DNA of 55,542 bases from Streptomyces niphimycinicus (GTDB taxonomy: Bacteria; Actinomycetota; Actinomycetes; Streptomycetales; Streptomycetaceae): the NCBI RefSeq assembly GCF_018883605.1, contig NZ_JAHLEM010000092.1, positions 1 to 55,542 on the forward strand, written 5' to 3'. The position numbers and the translations under genes are program-made. Under the pieces are notes generated by a model. The model was given only the letters and a program-made list of their open reading frames with translations, ran no database searches and had not been told where the DNA came from. Shown here in pieces: positions 8,267 through 16,455 of this stretch. Every line of letters starts with the position of its first letter. Position 1 is the stretch's first letter.

Positions 8267-9580
8267 GTGCAGATACGACGCGTGGCCGTGGTGGGCACCG
8301 GATACGTCGGACTGACCACCGGCGCCTGTCTGGCCACTCTCGGCCATCGAGTGGTGTGCGCGGACACCGACCGCCACAAGGTGGAGCGGCTCCGGCGGGG
8401 CGAGGTCGACATCCTCGAGCCCCGCCTGCCCGAACTCGTCCGCGAGGGACTGGACTTGGGTCGGCTGGAGTTCGTCCCGGACACCCGGGCCGCGGTCGCC
8501 GACGCCGATGTGGTGTTCCTGTGCCTGCCGACCCCGATGGGCGTCGGCGGCGCCGCCGACCTGGCCGCCGTCGAGGCCGTGGCGGACCAGATCCGTGACG
8601 AACTGCCGCACGGCAGCGTGGTGGTCAACAAGTCCACCGTGCCCGTCGGCACCGCCGAGCGCGTCGCCGCGCTGCTGGACCGTCCGGACGTGGCCGTGGT
8701 GAGCAACCCGGAGTTCCTCCGGGAAGGTTACGCGGTGCGCGACTTCCTCCACCCCGACCGCATCGTGGTCGGCGCCGCGGACCAGGACGCGGCACGGCGG
8801 GTGGCCGGTCTGTACGCCGGACTGGATGCCCCGCTGGTGCTCACCGACGCCGCGGGCGCCGAACTCGCCAAGTACGCCGCCAACTTCTTCCTGGCCATGA
8901 AGCTCTCCTTCGCCAACAACCTCGCCACGCTGTGCGAGCACTTCGGCGCCGATGTGGACCATGTGCTCGCGGGCATCGGCCACGACCCGCGCATCGGCTC
9001 GGCGTTCCTCAGGCCGGGTCCCGGCTGGGGCGGCTCCTGCCTGCCCAAGGACACCCACGCCCTGCTGACGATCTGCCAGGAGTCGGGCGTGGACTTCCCG
9101 CTGCTGGGCGCCACCATCGAGACCAACGTCGAGCACCAGCGGCGGCTCGTCGAGCGCGTGGTGGCCGGGTGCACACCGGGCGACGGCTCGCTGCACGGCG
9201 TACGACTGGCCGTGCTGGGCCTGGCCTTCAAGGCGGGCACCTCCGACCTGCGCGACTCACCGGCCCTGGCCATCGCCCGGCTGCTCAAGGAGCGGGGCGC
9301 CGAACTCCACGCCTACGACCCCGCCCTGACCGAAACCCGCCCCGACCTCAGCGATCTGCTCACCCTCGCCGACACCCCCGAAGCGGCCCTGAGGGGAGCG
9401 CGCGCCTGTCTCGTCCTCACCGAGTGGCCGGAGTTCCGCGACCTCGACTGGGAGCACATCGCCGGACTGCTCGGATCCCCGCACGTCTACGACTTCCGCA
9501 ATCTGCTCGACCCGGAGCGGCTCCGCCGCGCCGGGCTCACCTGCGAGGGCATCGGCCGCACGCCCGCGATGGCGAGCTGA
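8267..9580 (+). CDS. ugd: UDP-glucose 6-dehydrogenase
   Basis: NAD-dependent four-electron oxidation of UDP-glucose to UDP-glucuronate; 437 residues, normal length. The N-terminal Rossmann motif is 'VVGTGYVGLTTG' (Gly10, Gly12, Gly15). The central signature 'SNPEFLREGYAVRDF' and the catalytic loop 'GWGGSCLPKDTHAL' with nucleophile Cys258 are intact. The C-terminal nucleotide-binding domain includes 'GLAFKAGTSDLRDSPAL'. GTG start at 8267; the long leader from the predicted promoter (~140 nt) is unusual. It is followed after 77 nt by a glycosyltransferase, so the product may be the sugar donor for that enzyme or be converted to a pentose or other uronate. The symbol is by function; which paralogue of the genome this is cannot be told from the window. 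Confidence 0.92.
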   Translation: MQIRRVAVVGTGYVGLTTGACLATLGHRVVCADTDRHKVERLRRGEVDILEPRLPELVREGLDLGRLEFVPDTRAAVADADVVFLCLPTPMGVGGAADLAAVEAVADQIRDELPHGSVVVNKSTVPVGTAERVAALLDRPDVAVVSNPEFLREGYAVRDFLHPDRIVVGAADQDAARRVAGLYAGLDAPLVLTDAAGAELAKYAANFFLAMKLSFANNLATLCEHFGADVDHVLAGIGHDPRIGSAFLRPGPGWGGSCLPKDTHALLTICQESGVDFPLLGATIETNVEHQRRLVERVVAGCTPGDGSLHGVRLAVLGLAFKAGTSDLRDSPALAIARLLKERGAELHAYDPALTETRPDLSDLLTLADTPEAALRGARACLVLTEWPEFRDLDWEHIAGLLGSPHVYDFRNLLDPERLRRAGLTCEGIGRTPAMAS

Positions 9581-9657
9581 CCGCCCCACCAGCCCCCTCT
9601 CGCCCCACCACCCCCCCTCTCGCCGTACGAGACCCTTCCCACAGAAAGGCCCCTGCG

Positions 9658-10881
9658 TTGCGGGTCATGTTCACCACGCTCGGCAGCCCCTCCCACGGCC
9701 GGGCCCAGCTTCCCCTGGCCCGGTCCCTCGCGGCCGCCGGCCATGAGGTGCTGGTCGTCACCACCCCGGCCCTCGCCTTCGTCTTCGAACGGGAGGAGGT
9801 GCGGGTGACCAGCGTCATCGGCGACTTCAGCCCGTCCGCCTACCTCGGCACCGTCCTGGCCGAGGAGAACGCCCAGGGCGCTCCGCCGGAGATGGCCGGC
9901 GAGGAGCCGCAGGCGCGCATACTGCGCCTCATGACCAAGGCCCTCTCCGGCCCGACGGCCACGATGCTGCTGGACACCCTGCTCCCCGTGGCACACGACT
10001 TCCGCCCCGACCTCATCCTGCGCGACGGCATGGACCTCGCCTCGTGCGTCATCGCCGAAGCGCTCGCCATACCGCAGCTCTCCACCCCCTCCGGGGCCTC
10101 CAACACCTTCGACCCGGCCGGAATCCTGCCGGGCCTCAACACCCTGCGGAAGCGGCAGGGGCTGTCCACCGTCGAGGACCCGCTGTCGCTCATCCCGCAC
10201 GGGCGCGTCGACTACGTACCGCCCGCCTTCTCCTTCGCCCGGCATCTGCCGGCCTCCTGGTCCTACCGGCAGACGGTGGACGTGGACCGTGGCGCCGCGC
10301 TGCCGCGCTGGGTCGCCGAACTGCCCACCGACCGGCCCCTGGTGTTCGCCGCCATCGGCACCGCGATCCCCATGTTCCACGGCAACAAGGAGGCGGAAGT
10401 CCCCGCGTCGCCCATGCCGGTGCCGGATCCGGTGGACACGCTGCGCGCCATGATCCAGGGGCTGTCGAAGCTGGAGGAGTGCACCGTCGTCCTCGCCACC
10501 TCCGGTATCCCCGTGGACACCGACGGGGTGCCGCCGCATGTGCACATCACCGAGCGGCTGCCACAGCCCCTGCTGCTGGAATCCGTGGATCTCTTCCTCA
10601 CCCACGGCGGCTTCAACAGCATCCGCGAATCGATGCGCACCGCGACACCGATGGCGGTGCTGCCGCAGTTCGGCGATCAGCCCGGCAACGCACAGCGGGT
10701 CGAGGAACTCGGCCTCGGCCGGCACATCACCGACCCCACGCCGGACGGCATCACCACCGTCTGCCGTGAGCTGCTGGCAGACGACGACTGCCGCGCCGTG
10801 GCCCGCCGGGCGCGGCTGGAGATGCTGGCGCTGCCGGAGATCGACAGTGCCGTCGCCGACCTGGAGAAGATCGCCGGATAA
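9658..10881 (+). CDS. MGT-type (GT1) glycosyltransferase
   Basis: Predicted to transfer a nucleotide-activated sugar to a small-molecule acceptor, as macrolide-type GT-B glycosyltransferases do; 407 residues. It begins 'LRVMFTTLGSPSHGRAQLPL', the typical N-terminal strand, and has the donor-binding 'THGGFNSIRESM' loop near residues 315-326. TTG at 9658 is preferred since AAGG lies 8 nt upstream; ATG at 9667 is the alternative. The frame is open back to 8932, but that part overlaps the dehydrogenase. The neighbouring UDP-glucose dehydrogenase suggests a UDP-glucuronate or derived donor, which is inference. A strong hairpin follows the stop. Confidence 0.82.
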   Translation: MRVMFTTLGSPSHGRAQLPLARSLAAAGHEVLVVTTPALAFVFEREEVRVTSVIGDFSPSAYLGTVLAEENAQGAPPEMAGEEPQARILRLMTKALSGPTATMLLDTLLPVAHDFRPDLILRDGMDLASCVIAEALAIPQLSTPSGASNTFDPAGILPGLNTLRKRQGLSTVEDPLSLIPHGRVDYVPPAFSFARHLPASWSYRQTVDVDRGAALPRWVAELPTDRPLVFAAIGTAIPMFHGNKEAEVPASPMPVPDPVDTLRAMIQGLSKLEECTVVLATSGIPVDTDGVPPHVHITERLPQPLLLESVDLFLTHGGFNSIRESMRTATPMAVLPQFGDQPGNAQRVEELGLGRHITDPTPDGITTVCRELLADDDCRAVARRARLEMLALPEIDSAVADLEKIAG

Positions 10882-10890
10882 CACCGGCTT

Positions 10891-10921
10891 CCGGAGCCCG
10901 GGCCGTGCGCCCGGGCTCCGG
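10891..10921 (+). terminator. GC-rich hairpin after the glycosyltransferase
   Basis: A perfect 13-bp stem, CCGGAGCCCGGGC (10891-10903) with GCCCGGGCTCCGG (10909-10921), and a 5-nt loop. It lies 10 nt after the glycosyltransferase stop and 73 nt before the MFS start. It could end the two-gene unit or attenuate expression of the exporter. Confidence 0.65.
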
Positions 10922-10994
10922 GCCCCGCTCCGGGCTTCGAGGCCCCGGCTTTCCCTGGCTCCCCACGCGCGGCAGAGAAGGTTCGCAGGTACGT

Positions 10995-12647
10995 ATGTCG
11001 TCCTCATCCACCACCACCGAGCCCATCGAGCCCACCGAGCCCACCGAGCCCATCGAGCCCGCCGAGCCCCAGAGCCCCGCCCGGCTGTCCCACCGCCAGG
11101 TCGTCACCGTGCTGTCCGGGCTGATGCTCGGCATGTTCCTCGCCGCGCTCGACCAGACCGTGGTCTCCTCGGCGCTGCGCACCATCGCCGACGATCTGCA
11201 CGGCCTCACCGCCCAGGCGTGGGTGACCACCGCCTATCTCGTCACCGGCACCATCGTCACCCCGCTGTACGGGAAGCTCTCCGACATCTACGGCCGCCGG
11301 CCGGTCTATCTGACCGCCATCGTGCTGTTCACCTTCGGGTCGCTGCTGTGCGGATTCGCCACGTCCATCCACCAGCTCGCGGCCTTCCGGGCGGTCCAGG
11401 GCCTCGGCGGTGGCGGACTGATGTCCCTGGCCATGACGATCATCGCCGACATCACCTCGCCACGGGAGCGCGGCCGCTACCAGGGCTACATCACGGCGGT
11501 CTTCGCCGGTTCCAGTGTCGTCGGCCCCCTGGTGGGCGGGGTGTTCGCCGGGCGCGCCACGCTGGTGGGGCTGGACGGCTGGCGCTGGATCTTCCTGGTC
11601 AACATCCCGCTGGCGGCCCTCGCCATCGTGGTGATCCTGCGGGTGCTGCACGTGCCCCACCAGCCCGTACGGCACCGCCTCGACTATGGCGGGGCGCTGA
11701 CGCTGGCGCTCGGGATCGTGCCCCTGCTCATCGTCGCCGAACAGGGGCGGAGCTGGGGCTGGGGCTCGCCCCGGGCGCTGGTGATGTACGCGGTGGGAGT
11801 GGTCGGGCTGGTCTCGTTCGTGCTGCTGGAGCGGCGGATGGCGGACGCCGCGCTGCTGCCGGTCAAACTGTTCCGCATCCGCGCGTTCCGGCTGGGCACC
11901 GTGCTGCACTTCACGGTGGGCATCACCATGTTCGGCGCCATGACGACGCTGCCGCTGTATCTCCAGCTCGCCAAGGGCATGAGTCCGATGAAGGCGGGCC
12001 TGGCCACGCTGCCCACCATGGTGGCGAATGTGACCGTGACCCTGGTGGTGGGCCGGCTGATGTCACGGACCGGCCGGTTCAAGGTGCATCTGGTGGCGGG
12101 CGTCGGCTCCCTCACCGTCGCCATGCTGGTGTTCGCCACGCTGAGGGACGACAGCCCGCTGTGGTACGTCGCCATCGGCATGGTGTTCATGGGGGCCGGG
12201 CTGGGCGCGGCGATGCAGACGATCACCACACTCGCCCAGTCCGAGGTGCCCGGGCGGGACATGGGAGCGGCCACCGCGTCGGTGAACTTCTTCCGCTCCA
12301 ACGGCGGCACGGTGGGCGCCGCCGCCTTCCTGTCCATCCTCTTCTCCCTGGCCGGTTCGCGGATCAGCGAGCGCCTCGCGGTGGCCTCCGAGGACGCGTC
12401 GTTCCGCCGGATGGCCGATGAACCGGGGAACGCGGAGGCGCTGAAGGGCGTCCTGCGGCCCGACGGTGGAGTGAACCTGGAGGACTCGGCCTTCCTCCGC
12501 CACCTCGATCCGGGCGTGGCGCAGCCGTTCCTGGAGGGCTATGTCAGTGCCCTGCGCGTGGTGTTCCTCACCGGGGCCGCGGTGGGCCTGATCGCCCTCG
12601 TGATCGCCGCCTGGCGGGTGCCGAACACCCAGCTCTCCGCCGACTGA
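10995..12647 (+). CDS. DHA2-type MFS drug exporter (14 membrane segments)
   Basis: Proton-coupled efflux protein of the inner membrane, 550 residues. The ATG at 10995 has GCAGG 5 nt upstream; upstream in-frame codons to 10905 are not supported. The first ~30 residues are a Glu/Pro/Thr stretch built from repeats of 'TEP' and 'IEP' (nine-base units around 11017-11070). The first helix contains motif C-like 'LAALDQTVVSSALRTI' and motif A 'GKLSDIYGRRPVYLTA'; 'RAVQGLGGGGLMSLAMTII' is typical of DHA2. Following a glycosyltransferase, it may export the glycosylated compound. Its stop is inside a terminator hairpin shared with the convergent SDR gene. Confidence 0.9.
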   Translation: MSSSSTTTEPIEPTEPTEPIEPAEPQSPARLSHRQVVTVLSGLMLGMFLAALDQTVVSSALRTIADDLHGLTAQAWVTTAYLVTGTIVTPLYGKLSDIYGRRPVYLTAIVLFTFGSLLCGFATSIHQLAAFRAVQGLGGGGLMSLAMTIIADITSPRERGRYQGYITAVFAGSSVVGPLVGGVFAGRATLVGLDGWRWIFLVNIPLAALAIVVILRVLHVPHQPVRHRLDYGGALTLALGIVPLLIVAEQGRSWGWGSPRALVMYAVGVVGLVSFVLLERRMADAALLPVKLFRIRAFRLGTVLHFTVGITMFGAMTTLPLYLQLAKGMSPMKAGLATLPTMVANVTVTLVVGRLMSRTGRFKVHLVAGVGSLTVAMLVFATLRDDSPLWYVAIGMVFMGAGLGAAMQTITTLAQSEVPGRDMGAATASVNFFRSNGGTVGAAAFLSILFSLAGSRISERLAVASEDASFRRMADEPGNAEALKGVLRPDGGVNLEDSAFLRHLDPGVAQPFLEGYVSALRVVFLTGAAVGLIALVIAAWRVPNTQLSAD

Positions 12648-12664
12648 CCCGGTCGGCGGAGAGC
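12632..12664. terminator. Hairpin overlapping the MFS stop codon
   Basis: GCTCTCCGCCGAC (12632-12644) pairs perfectly with GTCGGCGGAGAGC (12652-12664) across a 7-nt loop that holds the TGA stop of the MFS gene. It may act in both directions between convergent genes. Confidence 0.65.
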
Positions 12665-12746
12665 GGGCGGACACCGAGGCGACGAGCGGGGACGGACAGG
12701 GGGGGCGCCCGGGGCGCCACCGCACGGCCCGTAGGAAACCCGGGGC

Positions 12747-13463
12747 CTACCAGGGCGCCGGAGTGCCGTCCCAGGAGAAGAACCCACCGGTGGGCCCGGT
12801 GTCCGGCAGAAGGGCGAGCCGGACCGCGCCCGCCGCGGCCTCGGCCGGATCCCCGTCGCTCTCGGCGGCCCGGGAGTTCAGATCGGTCTTGCGCAGCCCG
12901 GGAGCCAGTGCGTTGACCTTGAAGCCCTCGGACGCCAGGGCCTGTGCGGTGTAGAGGGTCAGGGCGTTCAGGGCCGTCTTGGAGGAGCGATAGGCCGCGC
13001 CCGATCCGGCGGAGAAGACGAACTGATGCTCCGGGTCCGCGCTCCAGGTCAGCGAACCGGTGCCGCTGGAGACATTCACGATCCGGGGCGCGGGCGAGCG
13101 GCGCAGGGCCGGAAGAAAGGCGTTGGTGACGGCGAGAACACCGAAGACGTTGGTCTCATACGTCCGGCGGAAGCCATCGAGATCCGCGTCGGGCGCCGTG
13201 GCGCCGTCCACCATGATGCCCGCGTTGTTGACCAGGATGTCCAGCCGGTCCAGTTGCGCGGCGGCCGTGGCGATGCTTTCCGGGTCGGTCACGTCGAGCA
13301 CCATCAGCCGGGCGCCGCCGCCGATCTCCTCGACGGCCCGGCGCCCCCGCTCGGCGTCGCGCGAGCCCACATACACGGTGAGCCCCTCGGCGGCGAGCTG
13401 ATGTGCGATGTGCTTGCCGATGCCCTTGTTGGCACCGGTGACCAGTGCTGTGCGATTGTTCAT
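12747..13463 (-). CDS. Short-chain dehydrogenase/reductase
   Basis: NAD(P)-dependent oxidoreductase, 238 residues, classical SDR. 'TGANKGIG' (residues ~10-17) is the cofactor glycine motif and 'NNAG' follows near residue 83. The active site is 'VNVSSGTGS' with a YxxxK written as 'YRSSK'. Tyr and Lys are present. The substrate is unknown; the sequence resembles carbonyl reductase-like SDRs. It is divergent from an XRE regulator with 71 nt between starts, and that gap holds an imperfect 12-bp palindrome. Regulation by the neighbour is therefore likely. Confidence 0.88.
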   Translation of the reverse strand: MNNRTALVTGANKGIGKHIAHQLAAEGLTVYVGSRDAERGRRAVEEIGGGARLMVLDVTDPESIATAAAQLDRLDILVNNAGIMVDGATAPDADLDGFRRTYETNVFGVLAVTNAFLPALRRSPAPRIVNVSSGTGSLTWSADPEHQFVFSAGSGAAYRSSKTALNALTLYTAQALASEGFKVNALAPGLRKTDLNSRAAESDGDPAEAAAGAVRLALLPDTGPTGGFFSWDGTPAPW

Positions 13464-13493
13464 GACATCAAGGGTTCCCCGGCCACGGCCACC

Positions 13494-13520
13494 CTGCCAG
13501 GGACAACCTGTACCAGGCAG
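13494..13520. promoter_or_regulatory. Imperfect palindrome between divergent SDR and XRE genes
   Basis: CTGCCAGGGACA (13494-13505) and TGTACCAGGCAG (13509-13520) match as inverted repeats at 10 of 12 positions around a 3-nt spacer. It lies between the two start codons (13463 and 13535), a good place for a shared operator bound by the XRE-family protein. Binding is inferred. Confidence 0.5.
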
Positions 13521-13534
13521 CCGAAGGAGGCAGC

Positions 13535-14347
13535 ATGGCGAGGCACGAACTGGCCCGCTTCCTGCGGGACCGCCGCGAGGGGCTGCGCCCCCAGGACATC
13601 GGTCTGCCCGCCGATCCCCACCGCCGTACGCCGGGTCTGCGGCGGGAGGAGGTGGCGGAGCTGGCCCATATGTCGGTCGACTACTACACCCGCCTGGAAC
13701 AGGCCCGGGGCCCGAGGCCCTCGCCGCGCATCCTGGACGGGCTGGCGGGGGCGCTGCGGCTTACGCCCGCCGAGCGCAGCCATCTGTTCCGGCTCGCGGG
13801 GACGAGCGCGCCCCCGGGCGTGCGGGCGGTGCGGCGGGTCCGCCCGCATATCGTCCAGATGCTGCGGCGGCTGCCCGACACCGGGGCGATCGTCACCGAC
13901 GCGGCCTACGACGTGGTCGCGTGGAACCCGCTGGCGCAGGCCCTGCTCGGCGACGACCTCGGCCGGCACAGCAACCTCGCCCGCCGCCGTTTCCTGGACC
14001 GGGGCCACGCGTACGAAAGCTCCAGCGCCGAGGAGTTCGGCCGCATCGTGGTCGCACGGCTGCGCCGGGCCGCCGACCGCTACCCCCATGACACGGCGCT
14101 CACCACGCTGCTGGGCGAACTGCGCACCGGCAGCGAGGAGTTCCGGCAGATCTGGGACGAGCGTCCGGTCCATGCGCCCGGCCACCGGACCAAGACCATC
14201 GACCACCCCACGGCCGGAACGCTCAAACTGAACTGCGACGTCCTGCTGGTACCCGAGGACGACCAGGAGGTGGTCCTGATCACGGCCGACCCCGGGTCGC
14301 CCTCCGCCCGTACGATCCGCCGGCTCGCGGGCGCGGCGGCGTTCTGA
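13535..14347 (+). CDS. XRE-family regulator with MmyB-like ligand domain
   Basis: Transcription regulator, 270 residues. Residues ~1-80 hold the Cro/C1-type helix-turn-helix ('LARFLRDRREGLRPQDIGLP', 'RREEVAELAHMSVDYYTRLE'). The rest is the MmyB-like ligand-binding domain ('VVAWNPLAQALLGDD', then near the end 'LLVPEDDQEVVLITADPGS'). This type is very common in Streptomyces and often controls the divergent oxidoreductase next to it. ATG at 13535 is well supported by AAGGAGG upstream. It converges closely with the GlsB-like gene (18 nt between stops). A second gene of the same architecture is at 30628-31500. Confidence 0.9.
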   Translation: MARHELARFLRDRREGLRPQDIGLPADPHRRTPGLRREEVAELAHMSVDYYTRLEQARGPRPSPRILDGLAGALRLTPAERSHLFRLAGTSAPPGVRAVRRVRPHIVQMLRRLPDTGAIVTDAAYDVVAWNPLAQALLGDDLGRHSNLARRRFLDRGHAYESSSAEEFGRIVVARLRRAADRYPHDTALTTLLGELRTGSEEFRQIWDERPVHAPGHRTKTIDHPTAGTLKLNCDVLLVPEDDQEVVLITADPGSPSARTIRRLAGAAAF

Positions 14348-14365
14348 GGCGTGGCCTGCGCGCCG

Positions 14366-14632
14366 TCAGTTCCGTGAATTGCCGAACAGCAGACGGTACA
14401 GAACGAGGAGAACGAACGCGCCGCCGATCGCCGCGCCCCAGGTGGCGGGGTCGAAGAACTCCTTCTGGACCTCCCGGTCGAAGAACTGCGCGGAGATCCA
14501 GCCGCCCACGAAGGCCCCCGCTATGCCGATGATCGTGGTGCCGACCAGCCCGCCCGGGTCACGCCCGGGGAGAAGAATCTTGGCGATGACTCCGGCCAGC
14601 AGGCCGAGGATGATCCAGCTCACGATACCCAC
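14366..14632 (-). CDS. GlsB/YeaQ/YmgE-family small membrane stress protein
   Basis: Small transglycosylase-associated-type membrane protein, 88 residues from a GTG at 14632 with a GAAGGGG site upstream; the longer frame to 14722 adds a poor N-terminus. It has three hydrophobic segments: 'GIVSWIILGLLAGVIAKILL', 'GLVGTTIIGIAGAFVGGWI' and 'AAIGGAFVLLVLYRLLF'. 'LLPGRDPGG' between the first two is the family signature. Biochemical function is not established; members are stress-induced in several bacteria. It lies just downstream of the LCP gene on the same strand. Confidence 0.85.
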   Translation of the reverse strand: MGIVSWIILGLLAGVIAKILLPGRDPGGLVGTTIIGIAGAFVGGWISAQFFDREVQKEFFDPATWGAAIGGAFVLLVLYRLLFGNSRN

Positions 14633-14749
14633 GTTGTCGTCCCCTTCGTTGTGCTCTGGTGCGGTTGTGCCGTGCCGGGGTGAGCGGCTTGATCTGCGGA
14701 TGCCCAGGGGAGCGGGCGCCATGCCTGAACAGCGCGTGAAGAACGCTGG

Positions 14750-16276
14750 TCAGCCATAGGACAGATGGGAACAGGGGTCGTCGTCGGCGGAGCGGGCGTC
14801 CTCGGCCACCTTCGAGGGCAGCGTGGAGGGCGTGGCGGGTGTGGAGGCGCCGGGCGAGGGCGCGGTGAGATACGTCTGCCCCAGGGTGAGACTGATGCCC
14901 GGGGTGGTGGCGGGCCGCAGTCCGGCGCCGGGGAAGAGCTGGGCCACGGTCTTGGCCTCGTCCCGCTCGCCGGGGCCGTAGCCGATCACCGTGGTGGCGT
15001 GGTCCTGGCTGCCGGCGTTCGTGGCGCCGGCCACGGTGAAGCCATGTGTGGTGAGGGTGTGCGCGGCACGTGCGGCGAGCCCGGGGGTGGTGGTGCCGTT
15101 GTACACGGTGACGCTGATGCTCTCGCCCGCCACGGTGGACGTGGCGCTCGGGGTGCCGCTCGGGGTGGCGGGGGCCCGACGCCCGTCCTTCCTCCCACCG
15201 GCCGCCTTCCCGTCGATGGTGCGGTCGGCCCTGATGTCGGCCCACAGCGCATCGGCGTCGGGCTGGACCACGGCCACTCGTTCGCCCTGGTAGCGCCAGG
15301 GGATGGTGAGGAACTTGGTGTTGTGCAGATCGATGTCCTTCAGCGACATGGCGAAGGACATCAGCTTCTTGGCCGACCCGAGCCCCGGGTCCACGGTCAT
15401 GGACTTGGTGGCCGCGTCCGCCAGCGGATACAGCGTGGTCGGGTCGAAGCCCTGGCCCTTCACCTTCTTGAGCAGACCGGAGATGAACGCCTGCTGCCGC
15501 TGTATGCGCCCGATGTCGGAACCGTCACCGATGCCGTGGCGGATGCGGACGTAGTCCAGCGCCTTCTGCCCGGATACCGTCTGCACCCCCTTGCTGAAGA
15601 TGCGCTTGCCGCGGGTGCTCCGGTTGGGGCTCAGATCGCGTTGATAGACGTTCTGGGGTACGCACACCTGCACCCCGCCGACCGCCGAGGTCATCCGCGC
15701 GAAGCCCTCGAAGTCGATGACGACGGTGTGGTCCATGCGCAGCCCGGTCAGCTTCTCGACGGTGTTCTGGGTGCAGGCCGGGTTGCCCTGTGCCGTCTCG
15801 CCCACCGAGAACGCCGAGTTGAACATGGTGTTCCGCTGCGTCCTGGTCCACTTGCCGTCGGGCAGCCGGCACGGCGGGATGTCGACCAGGGTGTCGCGGG
15901 GGATCGACACCCCGACCGCGTGCTTGCCATCGGAGTAGACATGCAGCAGGAGGGCGGTGTCCGAACGGCCCACGTCCCCGGTGCCGCCGCCCAGCTTGCT
16001 GTTGTCGCCCGACCGGGTGTCCGATCCGATGACCAGCAGGTTCTGACCGGCGGCGTTGCCCTCGGGCCGATTGTCCGAGAGGCCGTCCGCCCCGAAGGTG
16101 GTGATATTGCCGTTCAGCTTGAAGTAGATCCAGCCCACCCCGCCACCGAGCAGCACCAGGAACGACACCACGATCAGCAGAGCGATCCGCAGCGGGCGGC
16201 GCCCCTTGCGCTGCCCGTCCGCGTCGGCCGACCCCGTGCCAGGGCTCCCCGTCGTCTCCCCGACTCTGCCTGTCAT
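14750..16276 (-). CDS. LCP-family (LytR-CpsA-Psr) cell-wall glycopolymer transferase with LytR_C domain
   Basis: Likely attaches wall glycopolymers to peptidoglycan at the outer membrane face; 508 residues. There is a cytoplasmic tail (~1-28), one membrane helix (~29-50, 'IALLIVVSFLVLLGGGVGWI'), the LCP domain (~70-330, with 'NLLVIGSDTRSG', 'GRSDTALLLHV', 'SIPRDTLVDIP' and 'YVRIRHGIGDGSDIGRIQRQ' carrying the conserved Arg/Asp), a Ser/Thr/Pro linker, and a LytR_C domain (~385-475, 'ISVTVYNGTTTPGLA'). All key residues look intact. ATG at 16276. It is part of a minus-strand run of envelope genes. Confidence 0.92.
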   Translation of the reverse strand: MTGRVGETTGSPGTGSADADGQRKGRRPLRIALLIVVSFLVLLGGGVGWIYFKLNGNITTFGADGLSDNRPEGNAAGQNLLVIGSDTRSGDNSKLGGGTGDVGRSDTALLLHVYSDGKHAVGVSIPRDTLVDIPPCRLPDGKWTRTQRNTMFNSAFSVGETAQGNPACTQNTVEKLTGLRMDHTVVIDFEGFARMTSAVGGVQVCVPQNVYQRDLSPNRSTRGKRIFSKGVQTVSGQKALDYVRIRHGIGDGSDIGRIQRQQAFISGLLKKVKGQGFDPTTLYPLADAATKSMTVDPGLGSAKKLMSFAMSLKDIDLHNTKFLTIPWRYQGERVAVVQPDADALWADIRADRTIDGKAAGGRKDGRRAPATPSGTPSATSTVAGESISVTVYNGTTTPGLAARAAHTLTTHGFTVAGATNAGSQDHATTVIGYGPGERDEAKTVAQLFPGAGLRPATTPGISLTLGQTYLTAPSPGASTPATPSTLPSKVAEDARSADDDPCSHLSYG

Positions 16277-16455
16277 GCGCGTCCTTCGTCCGGCGGCTGT
16301 TCGAAGGAGAAGACGAACGATGGTGGCTTGAGGTTCTGCGGTTGGTGCGCGGAGGTTCAGCGGACCAGGGAGACGGCGAACGGCCGGAATCGCGCGCGGA
16401 TCGCTCTGGTCACGGATGGAGGGCCGCGGCCCGTGGCGGGGGCGTCCCGGGGCTC

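Noticed and set aside
11017..11070. Nine-base repeats at the MFS N-terminus as a CRISPR or regulatory repeat
   Set aside because: Units are short, contiguous, inside the gene and encode TEP/IEP residues; a low-complexity tail explains them.
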